This document shows, one piece after another, positions 8,921 through 17,613 of a DNA stretch of 64,000 bases. The DNA comes from DATFVA01 sp963764235. Its GTDB lineage: Bacteria > Bacteroidota > Ignavibacteria > Ignavibacteriales > Ignavibacteriaceae. Both the position numbers and the translations under genes were made by a program. The stretch lies in contig CAVXRO010000007.1 in assembly GCA_963764235.1 (NCBI GenBank), positions 1-64,000 of the forward strand, read 5' to 3'. Every line of letters begins with the position of its first letter. The first letter of the stretch is position 1. The notes under the pieces were generated by a model that saw only the letters and a program-made list of their open reading frames with translations, searched no databases and had not been told where the DNA came from.

Positions 8921-9793
8921 ATGGAACTTATTACGAAACTGCAGCAGATAGGACTTACCAAAAGGGAAGCGGAAGTATACATCGCCTTACTACAGAGGAA
9001 GGAATTCACTGCTCCCGAGCTTACAAAAATGACCACAATTACCAGGACGAAGATATATGAGATACTGCAGAACCTTGTGCACAAGGGTATTATTACGGAG
9101 AGCAGCAGGAATGGAAATAAGATGTACCGAAGCATAGATCCTAAAATTGCTTTGCAGAATATCATAACTAACTATGAGCAGACGGTTGAACAAAAGAAAA
9201 TAGAATTTGAAGAGAGGCAGAAGATAGATATTGAAATGAAGAGGCACGCTGCCGGCCTGCTAGAAAAGGAATTGGTTTCCTTGCATGAAGACATTGCCGA
9301 TAACCTGGAACCGTTCGATTATATTGAGATGCTGACTGATATAAGGCAGATAGGAGAGAGGTGGGTTGCCATTCAGCAAAGCACCAAAAAAGAACTGCTT
9401 GTATTTACCAAACCCCCTTATACTACCCCTGCGCTTGAGGATAATATTGAACAGGAAAAGGAGTTATTCCGGAAACAAAATATTGTCGTAAAAGGACTTT
9501 ATGAATACGGAGGACTAACACAGGAACAGCTTGAAAGCCTGGTTAGATCTGTTGAGATTTACCGGGAAATCGGTGAAGAAGCCAGGCTGATAGAAAAACT
9601 TCCGATGAAACTTGTAATCAGTGATGAAGCACTTGTAATGTTTGCCCTGAATGACAGAATTTCTTTAAAGCCGAACATAACGAGCATGTACGTCGATCAT
9701 CCTAATTATGCTGCTGCATTAAAGAAAATGTTTGAAAGCTACTGGGCGGACGGTATTAGTGTGGAAACATTCAAAGAAACAATAAATAAATAA
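8921..9793 (+). CDS. TrmB-family transcriptional regulator
   Basis: The protein has 290 residues. Residues 1-75 are a winged helix-turn-helix of TrmB type (LTKREAEVYIALLQRKEFTA, then TRTKIYEILQNLVHKGIITE). A charged helical stretch at about 80-115 probably forms the coiled-coil dimer interface, and a C-terminal TrmB-like effector domain follows (YIEMLTDIRQIGERWVAIQQ onwards). In archaea and some bacteria this family senses sugars or metabolites. It sits immediately downstream of a perfect palindrome and 37 bases upstream of the BNR-type secreted protein, which may be under its control. The ligand cannot be read from the sequence. Confidence 0.85.
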   Translation: MELITKLQQIGLTKREAEVYIALLQRKEFTAPELTKMTTITRTKIYEILQNLVHKGIITESSRNGNKMYRSIDPKIALQNIITNYEQTVEQKKIEFEERQKIDIEMKRHAAGLLEKELVSLHEDIADNLEPFDYIEMLTDIRQIGERWVAIQQSTKKELLVFTKPPYTTPALEDNIEQEKELFRKQNIVVKGLYEYGGLTQEQLESLVRSVEIYREIGEEARLIEKLPMKLVISDEALVMFALNDRISLKPNITSMYVDHPNYAAALKKMFESYWADGISVETFKETINK

Positions 9794-9830
9794 ATCATTC
9801 TATACACACAATCTAAATTAAAGGATATAT

Positions 9831-12230
9831 ATGGTGTACAAATTACTACGATCTGCGGCCTTTTTACTGGCTTATATGATTTTAGGTTTAAGTACCGCTG
9901 ATGCACAGTGGTACTGGCAGAACCCCCTGCCGCAGGGAAATACGCTTAACAGTGTTTCTTTCTCTGATGCCGATAACGGTGTGGCTGTCGGTGATAATGG
10001 AGCAATTATCAGAACATCTGACGGCGGTGCGAACTGGGTTAGCCAGCTGTCAGGCTTGATAATTAATCTTAACGGTGTTTCCTTTGTCAATGGGACAACG
10101 GGTACAGCCGTCGGACAGAATGGTAAAATCGTTAGAACAACAGATGGCGGAACAACCTGGTTCCTTCAGGAATCAGGAACAACCTTTCAGTTTCATGGTG
10201 TTTCATTCTCAGATGCAGATCATGGAACAGCCGTTGCTAACAATGGTCTTGTGCTCAGAACAACCGACGGCGGTGCTAACTGGATACCTCAGACCAGCGG
10301 TACAACTGATGATCTCTGGGGAGTTGATTTTACGGATACTAATAACGGTACAATTGTCGGTAGTAATGGTACTATTTTAAGAACCACTAACGGCGGTGAT
10401 ACCTGGACACCTCAGACCAGCGGCGTAACGAGCCTTCTTCATGACGTTTGTTTTATTGATATTAACACAGGGACTGCGGCAGGTCAGGAAGGTGTTATAC
10501 TGAGAACCACTGACGGCGGCGCCACGTGGACTCCACAGAACAGCGGATTGAATCCATGGGATTATGTTTATTCTATTTCTTTCTCTGATGCAGACCATGG
10601 AGCAGCAGTAGTTTCCGGCGCAGTAATTATAACTACGACCGATGGCGGTGCAAACTGGACACCTTACAGTATCGGTACCTGGAATGATCTTAATTTTGTT
10701 TCGATGACCTCAGCAAACAGCGCTGTAGCTGTTGGATTCAGCGGGATGATCTATAGAACTACGAACAGCGGGATATCCTGGGAGAATGAGCTTCAGGGAG
10801 TATCAGACCAGGCGATAACTTCAATTGCTTTTGCAGATGACCTGCACGGAATCGCCGTAGGCACAGGCGGTGTAGTGTTGACTACAACCAACGGTGGACT
10901 TAACTGGGTAAGTCAGCCAAGCGGTGTATCCGATGAACTTTACGGGATCTCTTATAAAGAGATAAATACTGCTGTTGCTGTGGGTATGTCAGGAATAATC
11001 ATAAGAACCACAGACGGCGGATTAACCTGGAATAACCAGGTTAGCGGTACTACCGAAAATCTTAATAGTGTTTCTTTCGGTGATGCAAGTAATGGAAATG
11101 CAGTTGGTCAATCAGGTGTTATCTTAAGAACTACTGATGGTGGTGCTTCATGGACTCCCCAGAACAGCGGAACCGGGGTGGCACTCTGGGGCGTCGCCTT
11201 TTCAGATGCAGACCATGGTACTGCAGTTGGAAATACAGGGACTATTCTCAGAACTACCGACGGTGGAACTACGTGGGGACCGCAGACATCCGGAACCAAC
11301 GGTTCACTTTACGGCGTTACCTTTATTGATGCAAATACAGGGTTTGCGGTTGGTTCAACTCCTTATCCTACAGTCGTCGGATTGGTACTCAAAACTACCG
11401 ACGGTGGTGCAAGCTGGGTTCAGCAGAACAGCAACACGATTATGTTTCTTAACAGCGTTTCGTTCTCAGATGCCAACAATGGTGTTACAGGAGGACTGAA
11501 CGGTGTAATTATGCATACCACAGACGGTGGTGCTAACTGGGAGCCCGATGAAAGCAATACAGGTGCAATGGTTAGAGGGATGTACCTTACCGATGCAATT
11601 ACTGGTTATGCTGTTGGCGAAAGTGGAATGATCCTGAAAATGGGAGATACTGTCCCGGTTGAAATGGTATCATTTACAGGAATGGTTAGTGGAACAGGTG
11701 TTCTGCTGAAGTGGAGCACTGCAACGGAAACGAACAACAGCGGTTTCAGCGTTGAGCGTTTATCCAATGGACACTGGCAGTCGCTGGGTTTTGTAGGCGG
11801 CGCAGGCAGTACCACTTCACCGAGGTCATACTCCTTTACCGATACCAAACCTTCAGCCGGTAAGAATTATTACCGTCTGAAACAGGTCGACTTCAACGGA
11901 ACCTCGGAATACAGCAACATCGTAGAGGTTGATAATAATGCTTCCCCTTCGGGATATACTTTATCGCAGAATTTCCCGAATCCTTTTAACCCGGCAACAA
12001 CTATTAATTTTGCATTGCCGTATGATAGTCACGTTAAAGTCACTATTTACAATGCCCTGGGTGAATCGATTGAAGTTCTGCTGAACGGGGTGAAGACTGC
12101 GGGATCGCATTCACTAAAATGGAATGCACTGAATTATCCGTCAGGACTCTATTTCTATAAAATTGAATCTGCTTCAGTTGATGGATCACATAATTTTTCA
12201 TCTGTGAAAAAAATGATCTTAATGAAATAA
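9831..12230 (+). CDS. YCF48/BNR-repeat beta-propeller protein with T9SS sorting domain
   Basis: The protein has 799 residues and a signal peptide (cleavage after LSTADA, near residue 25). About 13 tandem repeats of some 42 residues, each with SF(S/T)DAxxGxAVGxxGxIxRTTDGGxxW, cover residues 30 to about 610. The TDGGxxW Asp-box motif marks YCF48-like/sialidase-like beta-propeller blades. A short beta-sandwich (about 610-705) and a T9SS type A domain (NFPNPFNPATTINFAL ... VKKMILMK) end the protein. It is predicted to be an extracellular surface protein for binding or adhesion. The YCF48 name does not imply a photosystem role here. AAAGGA precedes the start codon. Confidence 0.85.
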   Translation: MVYKLLRSAAFLLAYMILGLSTADAQWYWQNPLPQGNTLNSVSFSDADNGVAVGDNGAIIRTSDGGANWVSQLSGLIINLNGVSFVNGTTGTAVGQNGKIVRTTDGGTTWFLQESGTTFQFHGVSFSDADHGTAVANNGLVLRTTDGGANWIPQTSGTTDDLWGVDFTDTNNGTIVGSNGTILRTTNGGDTWTPQTSGVTSLLHDVCFIDINTGTAAGQEGVILRTTDGGATWTPQNSGLNPWDYVYSISFSDADHGAAVVSGAVIITTTDGGANWTPYSIGTWNDLNFVSMTSANSAVAVGFSGMIYRTTNSGISWENELQGVSDQAITSIAFADDLHGIAVGTGGVVLTTTNGGLNWVSQPSGVSDELYGISYKEINTAVAVGMSGIIIRTTDGGLTWNNQVSGTTENLNSVSFGDASNGNAVGQSGVILRTTDGGASWTPQNSGTGVALWGVAFSDADHGTAVGNTGTILRTTDGGTTWGPQTSGTNGSLYGVTFIDANTGFAVGSTPYPTVVGLVLKTTDGGASWVQQNSNTIMFLNSVSFSDANNGVTGGLNGVIMHTTDGGANWEPDESNTGAMVRGMYLTDAITGYAVGESGMILKMGDTVPVEMVSFTGMVSGTGVLLKWSTATETNNSGFSVERLSNGHWQSLGFVGGAGSTTSPRSYSFTDTKPSAGKNYYRLKQVDFNGTSEYSNIVEVDNNASPSGYTLSQNFPNPFNPATTINFALPYDSHVKVTIYNALGESIEVLLNGVKTAGSHSLKWNALNYPSGLYFYKIESASVDGSHNFSSVKKMILMK

Positions 12231-12254
12231 CATTGAATCAGATTTGGAAATGAA

Positions 12255-12289
12255 AAAAAGCTGTCCCAAAAAGGACAGCTTTTTTTTTA
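12255..12289 (+). terminator. Rho-independent terminator after the BNR protein
   Basis: AAAAAGCTGTCC, a short CAAAAA loop and GGACAGCTTTTT form a 12-bp hairpin running into a long T-run, about 25 bases after the stop codon. Confidence 0.95.
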
Positions 12290-12303
12290 ATCAGCTTTTA
12301 TTT

Positions 12304-12594
12304 CTAAAATGCATACGACAGAGAAAGATTTCCGTAGAACGCTGCTTTGTAGGGAGCGGGGATTATGTAGCCGTCACCATGTCCTCCGTCTTTAGGCAGA
12401 GCAAGACCTTCTAGATTTGGACCTGTGAACAGGAATGGCCCTTACAAATTGCCCGGTCACACCCCGAACTCTACCCTGCTAATGCCCGAACCATACAGAT
12501 CACTCTCCAGTCCCCTTAGGATTGTCCCGCCCAAACCATAAGGGGGAATGGCAACGAATTCAACTATTAAAACCATTGCGTAACTCTGCTTCAT
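12304..12594 (-). pseudogene. Degraded gene, C-terminus resembling an outer-membrane beta-barrel
   Basis: Read on the minus strand, one frame from the ATG at 12594 gives about 97 codons with only two internal stops (TGA, then TAA five codons later). The tail reads GPFLFTGPNLEGLALPKDGG, then IIPAPYKAAFYGNLSLSYAF and stop. The closing aromatic-rich strand with terminal phenylalanine is typical of outer-membrane beta-barrels such as TonB-dependent receptors. The upstream part reads EFVAIPPYGLGGTILRGLES. I cannot name the family. It is flanked by a strong terminator and AT-rich DNA and appears to be a gene relic. Confidence 0.45.
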
Positions 12595-12803
12595 TATGAG
12601 AATTTGGCAATAATCCCTTTAAAATTTCCACTGCTTACCCATAAAAAACCTTTTCAATCGTCGTGCTAACCACGTTTCAAATGAATTTCACATACGCTCC
12701 ACATACGCTTGACTTACTGGGAAACCAAATATTATTGGCCTCCCACCATTTTTTTGCTGCGGGATCACTATTTTTGATAATATTTTATTCAGAAATTTTA
12801 ATT

Positions 12804-14978
12804 ATGATCAAATCCTTACTAATCTTCCTTCTCATCGTACACATTGTACCGGCGCAGAACATTGAATTTGTAGATCCTTTCATTGGCACATTGAACGGGG
12901 GCAATACCTTCCCGGGTGCGCTCGTTCCCTGGGGAATGGTCTCAGTTAGTCCGCATAACAGCATCGGTTCGCCCTCAGGCTACCGTTCCGGTGAAGAATT
13001 CTTTTACGGTGCGGGGCATACTCATCTAAGCGGCACAGGTTGTGCAGATCTCGGAAGCATCATAGTTACTGTTACTACAGGCACTGTTACGACTGAACCT
13101 GATCAATACAGACAACATTATTCTGAAGAAAAAGCAGTACCCGGTATTTATTCCGTTCATCTTGATTCGTCCGGGGTAACCATGGAATGTTCAGCATCTA
13201 TTCATTGCGGCATTATAAAAATCAGATCTGACAGGGATCAGAAGGTTAACCTGCTGCTGGATGCAGGAAGCAGTCTCGCTATTATGGGTGGAGGAGAGGT
13301 AAGCATAACCTCTCTTACTGAATCAGAGGGATTTAATATCAGCGGAGGTTTCTGTGGAGAAGATAACAGGCAGAAAATCTATTTCTATTCGGTGACTGAT
13401 AAACCCGCTCTTACACAGGGAACCTGGATAAATGGAAATATTACCAGTGATTCTCGAGCTGCTGCCATTGACTCATCCCTGGGTATATGGCGGACATATC
13501 GTCTCAGGAAAGGGGAAAAACTCCTTCTGAAAACCGGAATCTCATACGTCAGTACTTCAAATGCAAAGCTAAATCTTGAGTCCGAAATCAAGAAGAAAAA
13601 TTTCGATGAAATCCGGCATGAAGCTGAGGCATCCTGGGATACTGTACTATCAAAAATCCAAATAGAGGATCCTAACGACAGCAATAAAACGATATTTTAT
13701 ACAGCATTATATCATGCTCTGATTCATCCCGGCATAATTAGCGATGTGAACGGGGATTACCCGATGATGGGAAGAAAAGGGATAGGTAATTATAAGAACA
13801 GGAACCGCTATTCAGTATTTTCATTATGGGATACATACAGAACGCTTCACCCTTTCCTGACACTTGTTTACCCGGAAAGGGAATCTGAAATTGTAAAGAC
13901 CATGATCGATATGGCCGAAGAGAATGGGTATTTTCCTAAATGGGAGCTCGCAGGGAATGAAACTTATATGATGGTGGGTGCACCGGCGGATATTGTAATA
14001 GCTGATACTTATATAAAGGGAGTTAGGGATTTCGATGCAGATTCTGCTCTTTCTTATATGGTAAAACCCGCACTATTAGATAAAGAAGAAAAAGCTCCTC
14101 CTGTCAGAGCCGGCTATCACGAACTTCTTCAATACGGTTATATCCCGTTTGAACAGAACTGGAATGAGGATTGGTGGGTATGGGGACCGGTCTCAACAAC
14201 ACTCGAATATTGTTTCTCTGATTATTCGATTGCAAAACTTTCTGAATCCCTTCAAAAGCCTGAATATTCTGAATTATTCAGTGAAAGATCATCTTTTTAC
14301 AAAAATCTATTTGACGACAGCACTCAATTTTTTCGTCCAAGGTCAAAAAACGGAAACTTCATTACCCCGTTTGATTCGACGGGTACAGAGGGTTCCGGCG
14401 ATTGGACAGGGTCGGGCGGACCGGGGTACGTTGAGGGAAATGCCCGGGATTATTCATTTTACGTGCCTTTCGATGTTGAAGGGATGATTAAACTTTATGG
14501 GGGAACGACGGAGTTCTACAATAAACTAAACTATTATTTTGATAATAATTTCTTCAGTCTGAACAATGAACCTGAAATGTTCTACCCGTATCTTTTCACT
14601 TTCATTCCGGGAAAAGAATCGCGAACAGGGGATATTCTATCATATATAATTAAGAAAAGTTTCAACACAGGATCCGGCGGTCTCCCCGGAAATGATGACT
14701 GCGGTGCGATTTCAGCTTGGTATCTTTTTTCCGTTCTGGGTTTTTACCCTGTGTGTCCCGCTTCCGATGAATATCGTACGGGCGTCCCACTTTTCCGGAA
14801 ATGCGAAATCCATCTATCTGATAAATATTATAATGGTAAAAAGATTATAATTGAAAAACTTATAGATCCGGAGCGTAAGGGATCCTTTTATTTAAATGAT
14901 AAGAAAGTTCAGGGTTCGGAAATCAGTCATATCTCCCTGGTAAATTCAGGGGCGTGGCTCATATTCTACCAGCCATAA
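12804..14978 (+). CDS. GH92 alpha-mannosidase
   Basis: The protein has 724 residues from the ATG at 12804, chosen because a signal peptide begins there (MIKSLLIFLLIVHIVPAQN). The frame extends upstream to 12663, but that segment does not look like secreted-protein sequence. GH92 hallmarks are present in order: FVDPFIGTLNGGNTFPGALVPWGM near the N-terminus, GAGHTHLSGTGCADLG, FSLWDTYRTLHPF, KWELAGNETYMMVGAPA, GNARDYSFYVPFDVEGM and GNDDCGAISAWYLFSVLGFYPV near the C-terminus. GH92 enzymes are calcium-dependent exo-acting alpha-mannosidases that invert at the anomeric carbon. The export signal places it in the periplasm or outside the cell. It sits immediately upstream of a LacI regulator and a sugar ABC importer, which fits mannose- or glycan-derived substrates. 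Confidence 0.92.
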   Translation: MIKSLLIFLLIVHIVPAQNIEFVDPFIGTLNGGNTFPGALVPWGMVSVSPHNSIGSPSGYRSGEEFFYGAGHTHLSGTGCADLGSIIVTVTTGTVTTEPDQYRQHYSEEKAVPGIYSVHLDSSGVTMECSASIHCGIIKIRSDRDQKVNLLLDAGSSLAIMGGGEVSITSLTESEGFNISGGFCGEDNRQKIYFYSVTDKPALTQGTWINGNITSDSRAAAIDSSLGIWRTYRLRKGEKLLLKTGISYVSTSNAKLNLESEIKKKNFDEIRHEAEASWDTVLSKIQIEDPNDSNKTIFYTALYHALIHPGIISDVNGDYPMMGRKGIGNYKNRNRYSVFSLWDTYRTLHPFLTLVYPERESEIVKTMIDMAEENGYFPKWELAGNETYMMVGAPADIVIADTYIKGVRDFDADSALSYMVKPALLDKEEKAPPVRAGYHELLQYGYIPFEQNWNEDWWVWGPVSTTLEYCFSDYSIAKLSESLQKPEYSELFSERSSFYKNLFDDSTQFFRPRSKNGNFITPFDSTGTEGSGDWTGSGGPGYVEGNARDYSFYVPFDVEGMIKLYGGTTEFYNKLNYYFDNNFFSLNNEPEMFYPYLFTFIPGKESRTGDILSYIIKKSFNTGSGGLPGNDDCGAISAWYLFSVLGFYPVCPASDEYRTGVPLFRKCEIHLSDKYYNGKKIIIEKLIDPERKGSFYLNDKKVQGSEISHISLVNSGAWLIFYQP

Positions 14979-15008
14979 ATTATTTTTATCTCCTTGCCGA
15001 AGATAAGC

Positions 15009-15037
15009 TTGACATAAATATTTTAAAACCTTACATT
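15009..15037 (+). promoter_or_regulatory. Candidate promoter of the LacI-family gene
   Basis: TTGACA at 15009-15014, a 17-base spacer and TACATT at 15032-15037 make a sigma-70-like promoter. It ends five bases before the GCAAACGTTTGC palindrome, so a bound repressor would overlap the start of transcription. Confidence 0.5.
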
Positions 15038-15041
15038 CTGT

Positions 15042-15053
15042 GCAAACGTTTGC
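15042..15053. promoter_or_regulatory. LacI-family operator in front of the regulator gene
   Basis: GCAAACGTTTGC is a perfect 12-bp palindrome with a central CG, the classical shape of a LacI/GalR/CcpA-family operator. It lies 19 bases before the regulator start codon, and the identical palindrome stands before the ABC importer. Confidence 0.85.
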
Positions 15054-15072
15054 GCTAATTTTGTAATTTTAG

Positions 15073-16116
15073 ATGGCTGTAACATTAAACGATATTGCAA
15101 ATAAGGCAGGTGTTTCTGTTTCAACGGTTTCACGCGTTCTGAATAACAAGACAAAGAAGTACAGAATAAGTGAAGAAACAGAAAATCTGATTCTAAAGGC
15201 AGCCAAAAGACTAAATTACAGACCCAACCAATTAGCCAGGGGATTAAGACTCAAAAAAACACACACAATCGGACTTATAGTTCCCGACATTTCAAATCCT
15301 TTTTTTGCACACGTTACAAGAATAATCCAGACACATGCTTACCAGGCAGGCTATAGTTTAATAGTCTGTAATACTGATGAGGATATCGAAACAGAGCTCG
15401 AACAAGTTGAACTGCTCCTAAGCAAAGGAGTGGATGGATTTATTGTGATGCCAGTGGGAACCACTTTCTCACACATCAAAAAATTGATGGATGATTCTAT
15501 CCCTCTTGTGCTTCTGGACAGGAGTTTTGATGACCTGGATACCAGCTCTGTAGTAGTTGATAACTATACAGGAGCCTACAAAGCTACTGAATACCTGATA
15601 TCGATGGGACACAGTAAAATAGCGGTTATACAGGGTCTTCCCGATACTTATACTAATAATGCACGTGTAAAAGGTTACCTTGATGCGTTAAAGGACGGGG
15701 GCATTGAAGTTAACAGAAACTATATAGTAGGAAAAGATTTCAGAAAGGAAAACGGTTATATTGAAACCAAATTCCTTCTGGGACTTGAACAGCCTCCGAC
15801 GGCAATTTTTACTACAAGTGATCTAATCACGCTAGGTGCTCTTGAGGCAGTATCTGAAGAAAAGTTAATTATCCCTGAGGATATTTCACTTGTTTCATTT
15901 GATGATGTTGATTTTGCTCCATTTCTTTTTGCTCCATTGACGGCAGTAAGACAGCCTAAAGAGATTATGGGAGAGGTTGCCGTCAAGCTTCTTATCGATG
16001 GTCTGAGATCAAAAGGTCAAATAGATCATCGAAAAATAGTCCTGAAATCGGAATTAGTTGTCCGCGGTTCTGTAAAGAAAATAGCCAATACAGTCAACAC
16101 TGCAGCAGTCAGCTGA
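15073..16116 (+). CDS. LacI-family transcriptional regulator
   Basis: The protein has 347 residues. Residues 1-50 form the LacI helix-turn-helix with the usual VTLNDIANKAGVSVSTVSRV and the hinge RPNQLARGLRLKKTHTIG. The rest is a periplasmic-binding-protein-like effector domain (IGLIVPDISNPFFAHVTRII ... SLVSFDDVDFAPFLFAPLTA). It is predicted to repress its own gene and the following ABC importer through two identical palindromes and to be released by a sugar or sugar derivative. The inducer is unknown; the neighbours suggest a product of the surrounding glycosidases. Confidence 0.95.
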   Translation: MAVTLNDIANKAGVSVSTVSRVLNNKTKKYRISEETENLILKAAKRLNYRPNQLARGLRLKKTHTIGLIVPDISNPFFAHVTRIIQTHAYQAGYSLIVCNTDEDIETELEQVELLLSKGVDGFIVMPVGTTFSHIKKLMDDSIPLVLLDRSFDDLDTSSVVVDNYTGAYKATEYLISMGHSKIAVIQGLPDTYTNNARVKGYLDALKDGGIEVNRNYIVGKDFRKENGYIETKFLLGLEQPPTAIFTTSDLITLGALEAVSEEKLIIPEDISLVSFDDVDFAPFLFAPLTAVRQPKEIMGEVAVKLLIDGLRSKGQIDHRKIVLKSELVVRGSVKKIANTVNTAAVS

Positions 16117-16194
16117 TTCTGTGAGGAGAGAGTTCTAAGTAATATTCCATAGGTTTTAGAAAGTCTACTTTAAGTATAACTTTCAGGAATTTGC

Positions 16195-16206
16195 GCAAAC
16201 GTTTGC
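16195..16206. promoter_or_regulatory. LacI-family operator in front of the sugar ABC importer
   Basis: GCAAACGTTTGC is an exact repeat of the palindrome before the LacI gene and lies about 90 bases upstream of the binding-protein gene. The shared flank on the 3' side (TTTGC then G or A) is short, so the match is due to the palindrome itself. It ties the importer to the adjacent regulator. Confidence 0.85.
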
Positions 16207-16296
16207 ACTAAAAGGAAATTTTATTGTTTTCACCCGGGAATGGGAGTCACCAGCAGGAACTGCATCCTGCTCAACCTTAATAATTAAGAGGATTAA

Positions 16297-17607
16297 GTGA
16301 AAAAATATATAATTATTGCTGTACTGATTTCTCTATTCGCAGTGAACTGCGGTGGAGATAGAAACGAACCCTCTGCCGACGGCAAGGTTGAAATCTTGTT
16401 CTGGCATAGTTTTGTTTCATCTACTGTGCCGGCACTAAATGAACTTATAGCCAAATTCGAAAAAGAAAACCCGGGAATTACAATCAAAGCACAATATATT
16501 CCCACAGGGGATGCACTCATTCAGAAATTAATTACGGCCATTCAAAGCAAGACGGCGCCTGATATTTCATGGCTCCACTCTGATTTTATGGAAAACCTGG
16601 TAGATGCAGATGCTATATATAAAATGGACGAATTCATAAATGGTGATGATGGTATAACGAAAGAAGATCTGGATGATATTTACCCTGCGCTTCGTCAATC
16701 TGCTTCCTGGAGAGGTACGATGTACAGCATGCCTATGGAGGCCACGAACCTTGCTCTTCTCTATAATAAAGATATGTTGAAGGCTGCGGGCCTCGATCCT
16801 GAACATCCTCCTACAACCTGGGATGAACTCCGCGAATATTCAAAGAAATTGACAATTGATAAAAATAATGACGGTACTTTTGAACAAGTGGGATTCTTTG
16901 TTCCGGTTTACCCGGCAGCGGGACCACAGGGACCCTGGATGGTCTGGCAGTTCATGCCTTATCTATGGCAGGCCGGAGGTAATCTGGTTGATTCGGCACA
17001 GACACATGTAATGTATAATGAGGAGCCTGGAGTAGAAGCTCTTACTCTCTGGAAGCAGATGTACCTCGAACAGAAATTAAGTTCATTCACAACTGATTTT
17101 GATGTTGCCTTTACTTCTAAAAGACTTGCAATGGCGATGGACGGTCCCTGGAATCTCCCCAGATATAAAGACCTCCTTAAAAACCTGAACTGGGCATTCG
17201 CTCCTCTCCCTGCAGGTCCGAAAAAGCAGGCGACAGTAGTCGGAGGCGAATACCTTGCAATATTTAAACAAAGCAAGCATCCTAAGGAAGCCTGGAAATT
17301 TCTTAAGTGGATGATCAAACCGGAAGTTCAGGCATTCTGGGCAATGAAATCAGGATATCTGCCGATTCGTCATGCTGTTCATGATGTTCCGAAATTTCAG
17401 AAATATCTTACAGAGAATCCTAATTTCAAAGTATTTGTTGATCAGATGGATGTTGGACAGGCACAACGTCCTATCGATTATGGAGCACTCGAAGTAACTC
17501 AGAACGTTGCCCAGGCAATTGAAAGAGCCACCCTGGGAAATGTTGATGTTAAAAAAGCCCTGGATGAAGCGGCAGCAAAATCAAATAAAGCAATAAAACA
17601 AAAGTAG
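16297..17607 (+). CDS. Sugar ABC transporter substrate-binding lipoprotein
   Basis: The protein has 436 residues and starts at GTG, with an AGAGGA ribosome site 5-10 bases upstream. The N-terminus is a lipoprotein signal with the lipidated cysteine at residue 18 (LFAVNC). The mature protein is a family 1 extracellular solute-binding protein: VEILFWHSF, NPGITIKAQYIP, TTWDELREYSKKLT, MAMDGPWN, HPKEAWKFLKWM. Such proteins capture mono- or oligosaccharides and deliver them to MalF/MalG-type permeases, which follow directly. It is the first gene after the second LacI operator. Confidence 0.93.
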   Translation: MKKYIIIAVLISLFAVNCGGDRNEPSADGKVEILFWHSFVSSTVPALNELIAKFEKENPGITIKAQYIPTGDALIQKLITAIQSKTAPDISWLHSDFMENLVDADAIYKMDEFINGDDGITKEDLDDIYPALRQSASWRGTMYSMPMEATNLALLYNKDMLKAAGLDPEHPPTTWDELREYSKKLTIDKNNDGTFEQVGFFVPVYPAAGPQGPWMVWQFMPYLWQAGGNLVDSAQTHVMYNEEPGVEALTLWKQMYLEQKLSSFTTDFDVAFTSKRLAMAMDGPWNLPRYKDLLKNLNWAFAPLPAGPKKQATVVGGEYLAIFKQSKHPKEAWKFLKWMIKPEVQAFWAMKSGYLPIRHAVHDVPKFQKYLTENPNFKVFVDQMDVGQAQRPIDYGALEVTQNVAQAIERATLGNVDVKKALDEAAAKSNKAIKQK

Positions 17608-17613
17608 GCGAAA

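Noticed and set aside
10075..10380. Plus-strand 101-codon frame inside the BNR protein gene
   Set aside because: It is a shadow of the TDGGxxW repeats in another frame; the sequence is low in complexity and has no start signal.
15056..15063. TAATTTTG matching the Bacteroidota -7 box TAnnTTTG before the LacI gene
   Set aside because: It lies only about 10 bases from the start codon, leaving almost no leader. The TTGACA/TACATT pair upstream is a better candidate.
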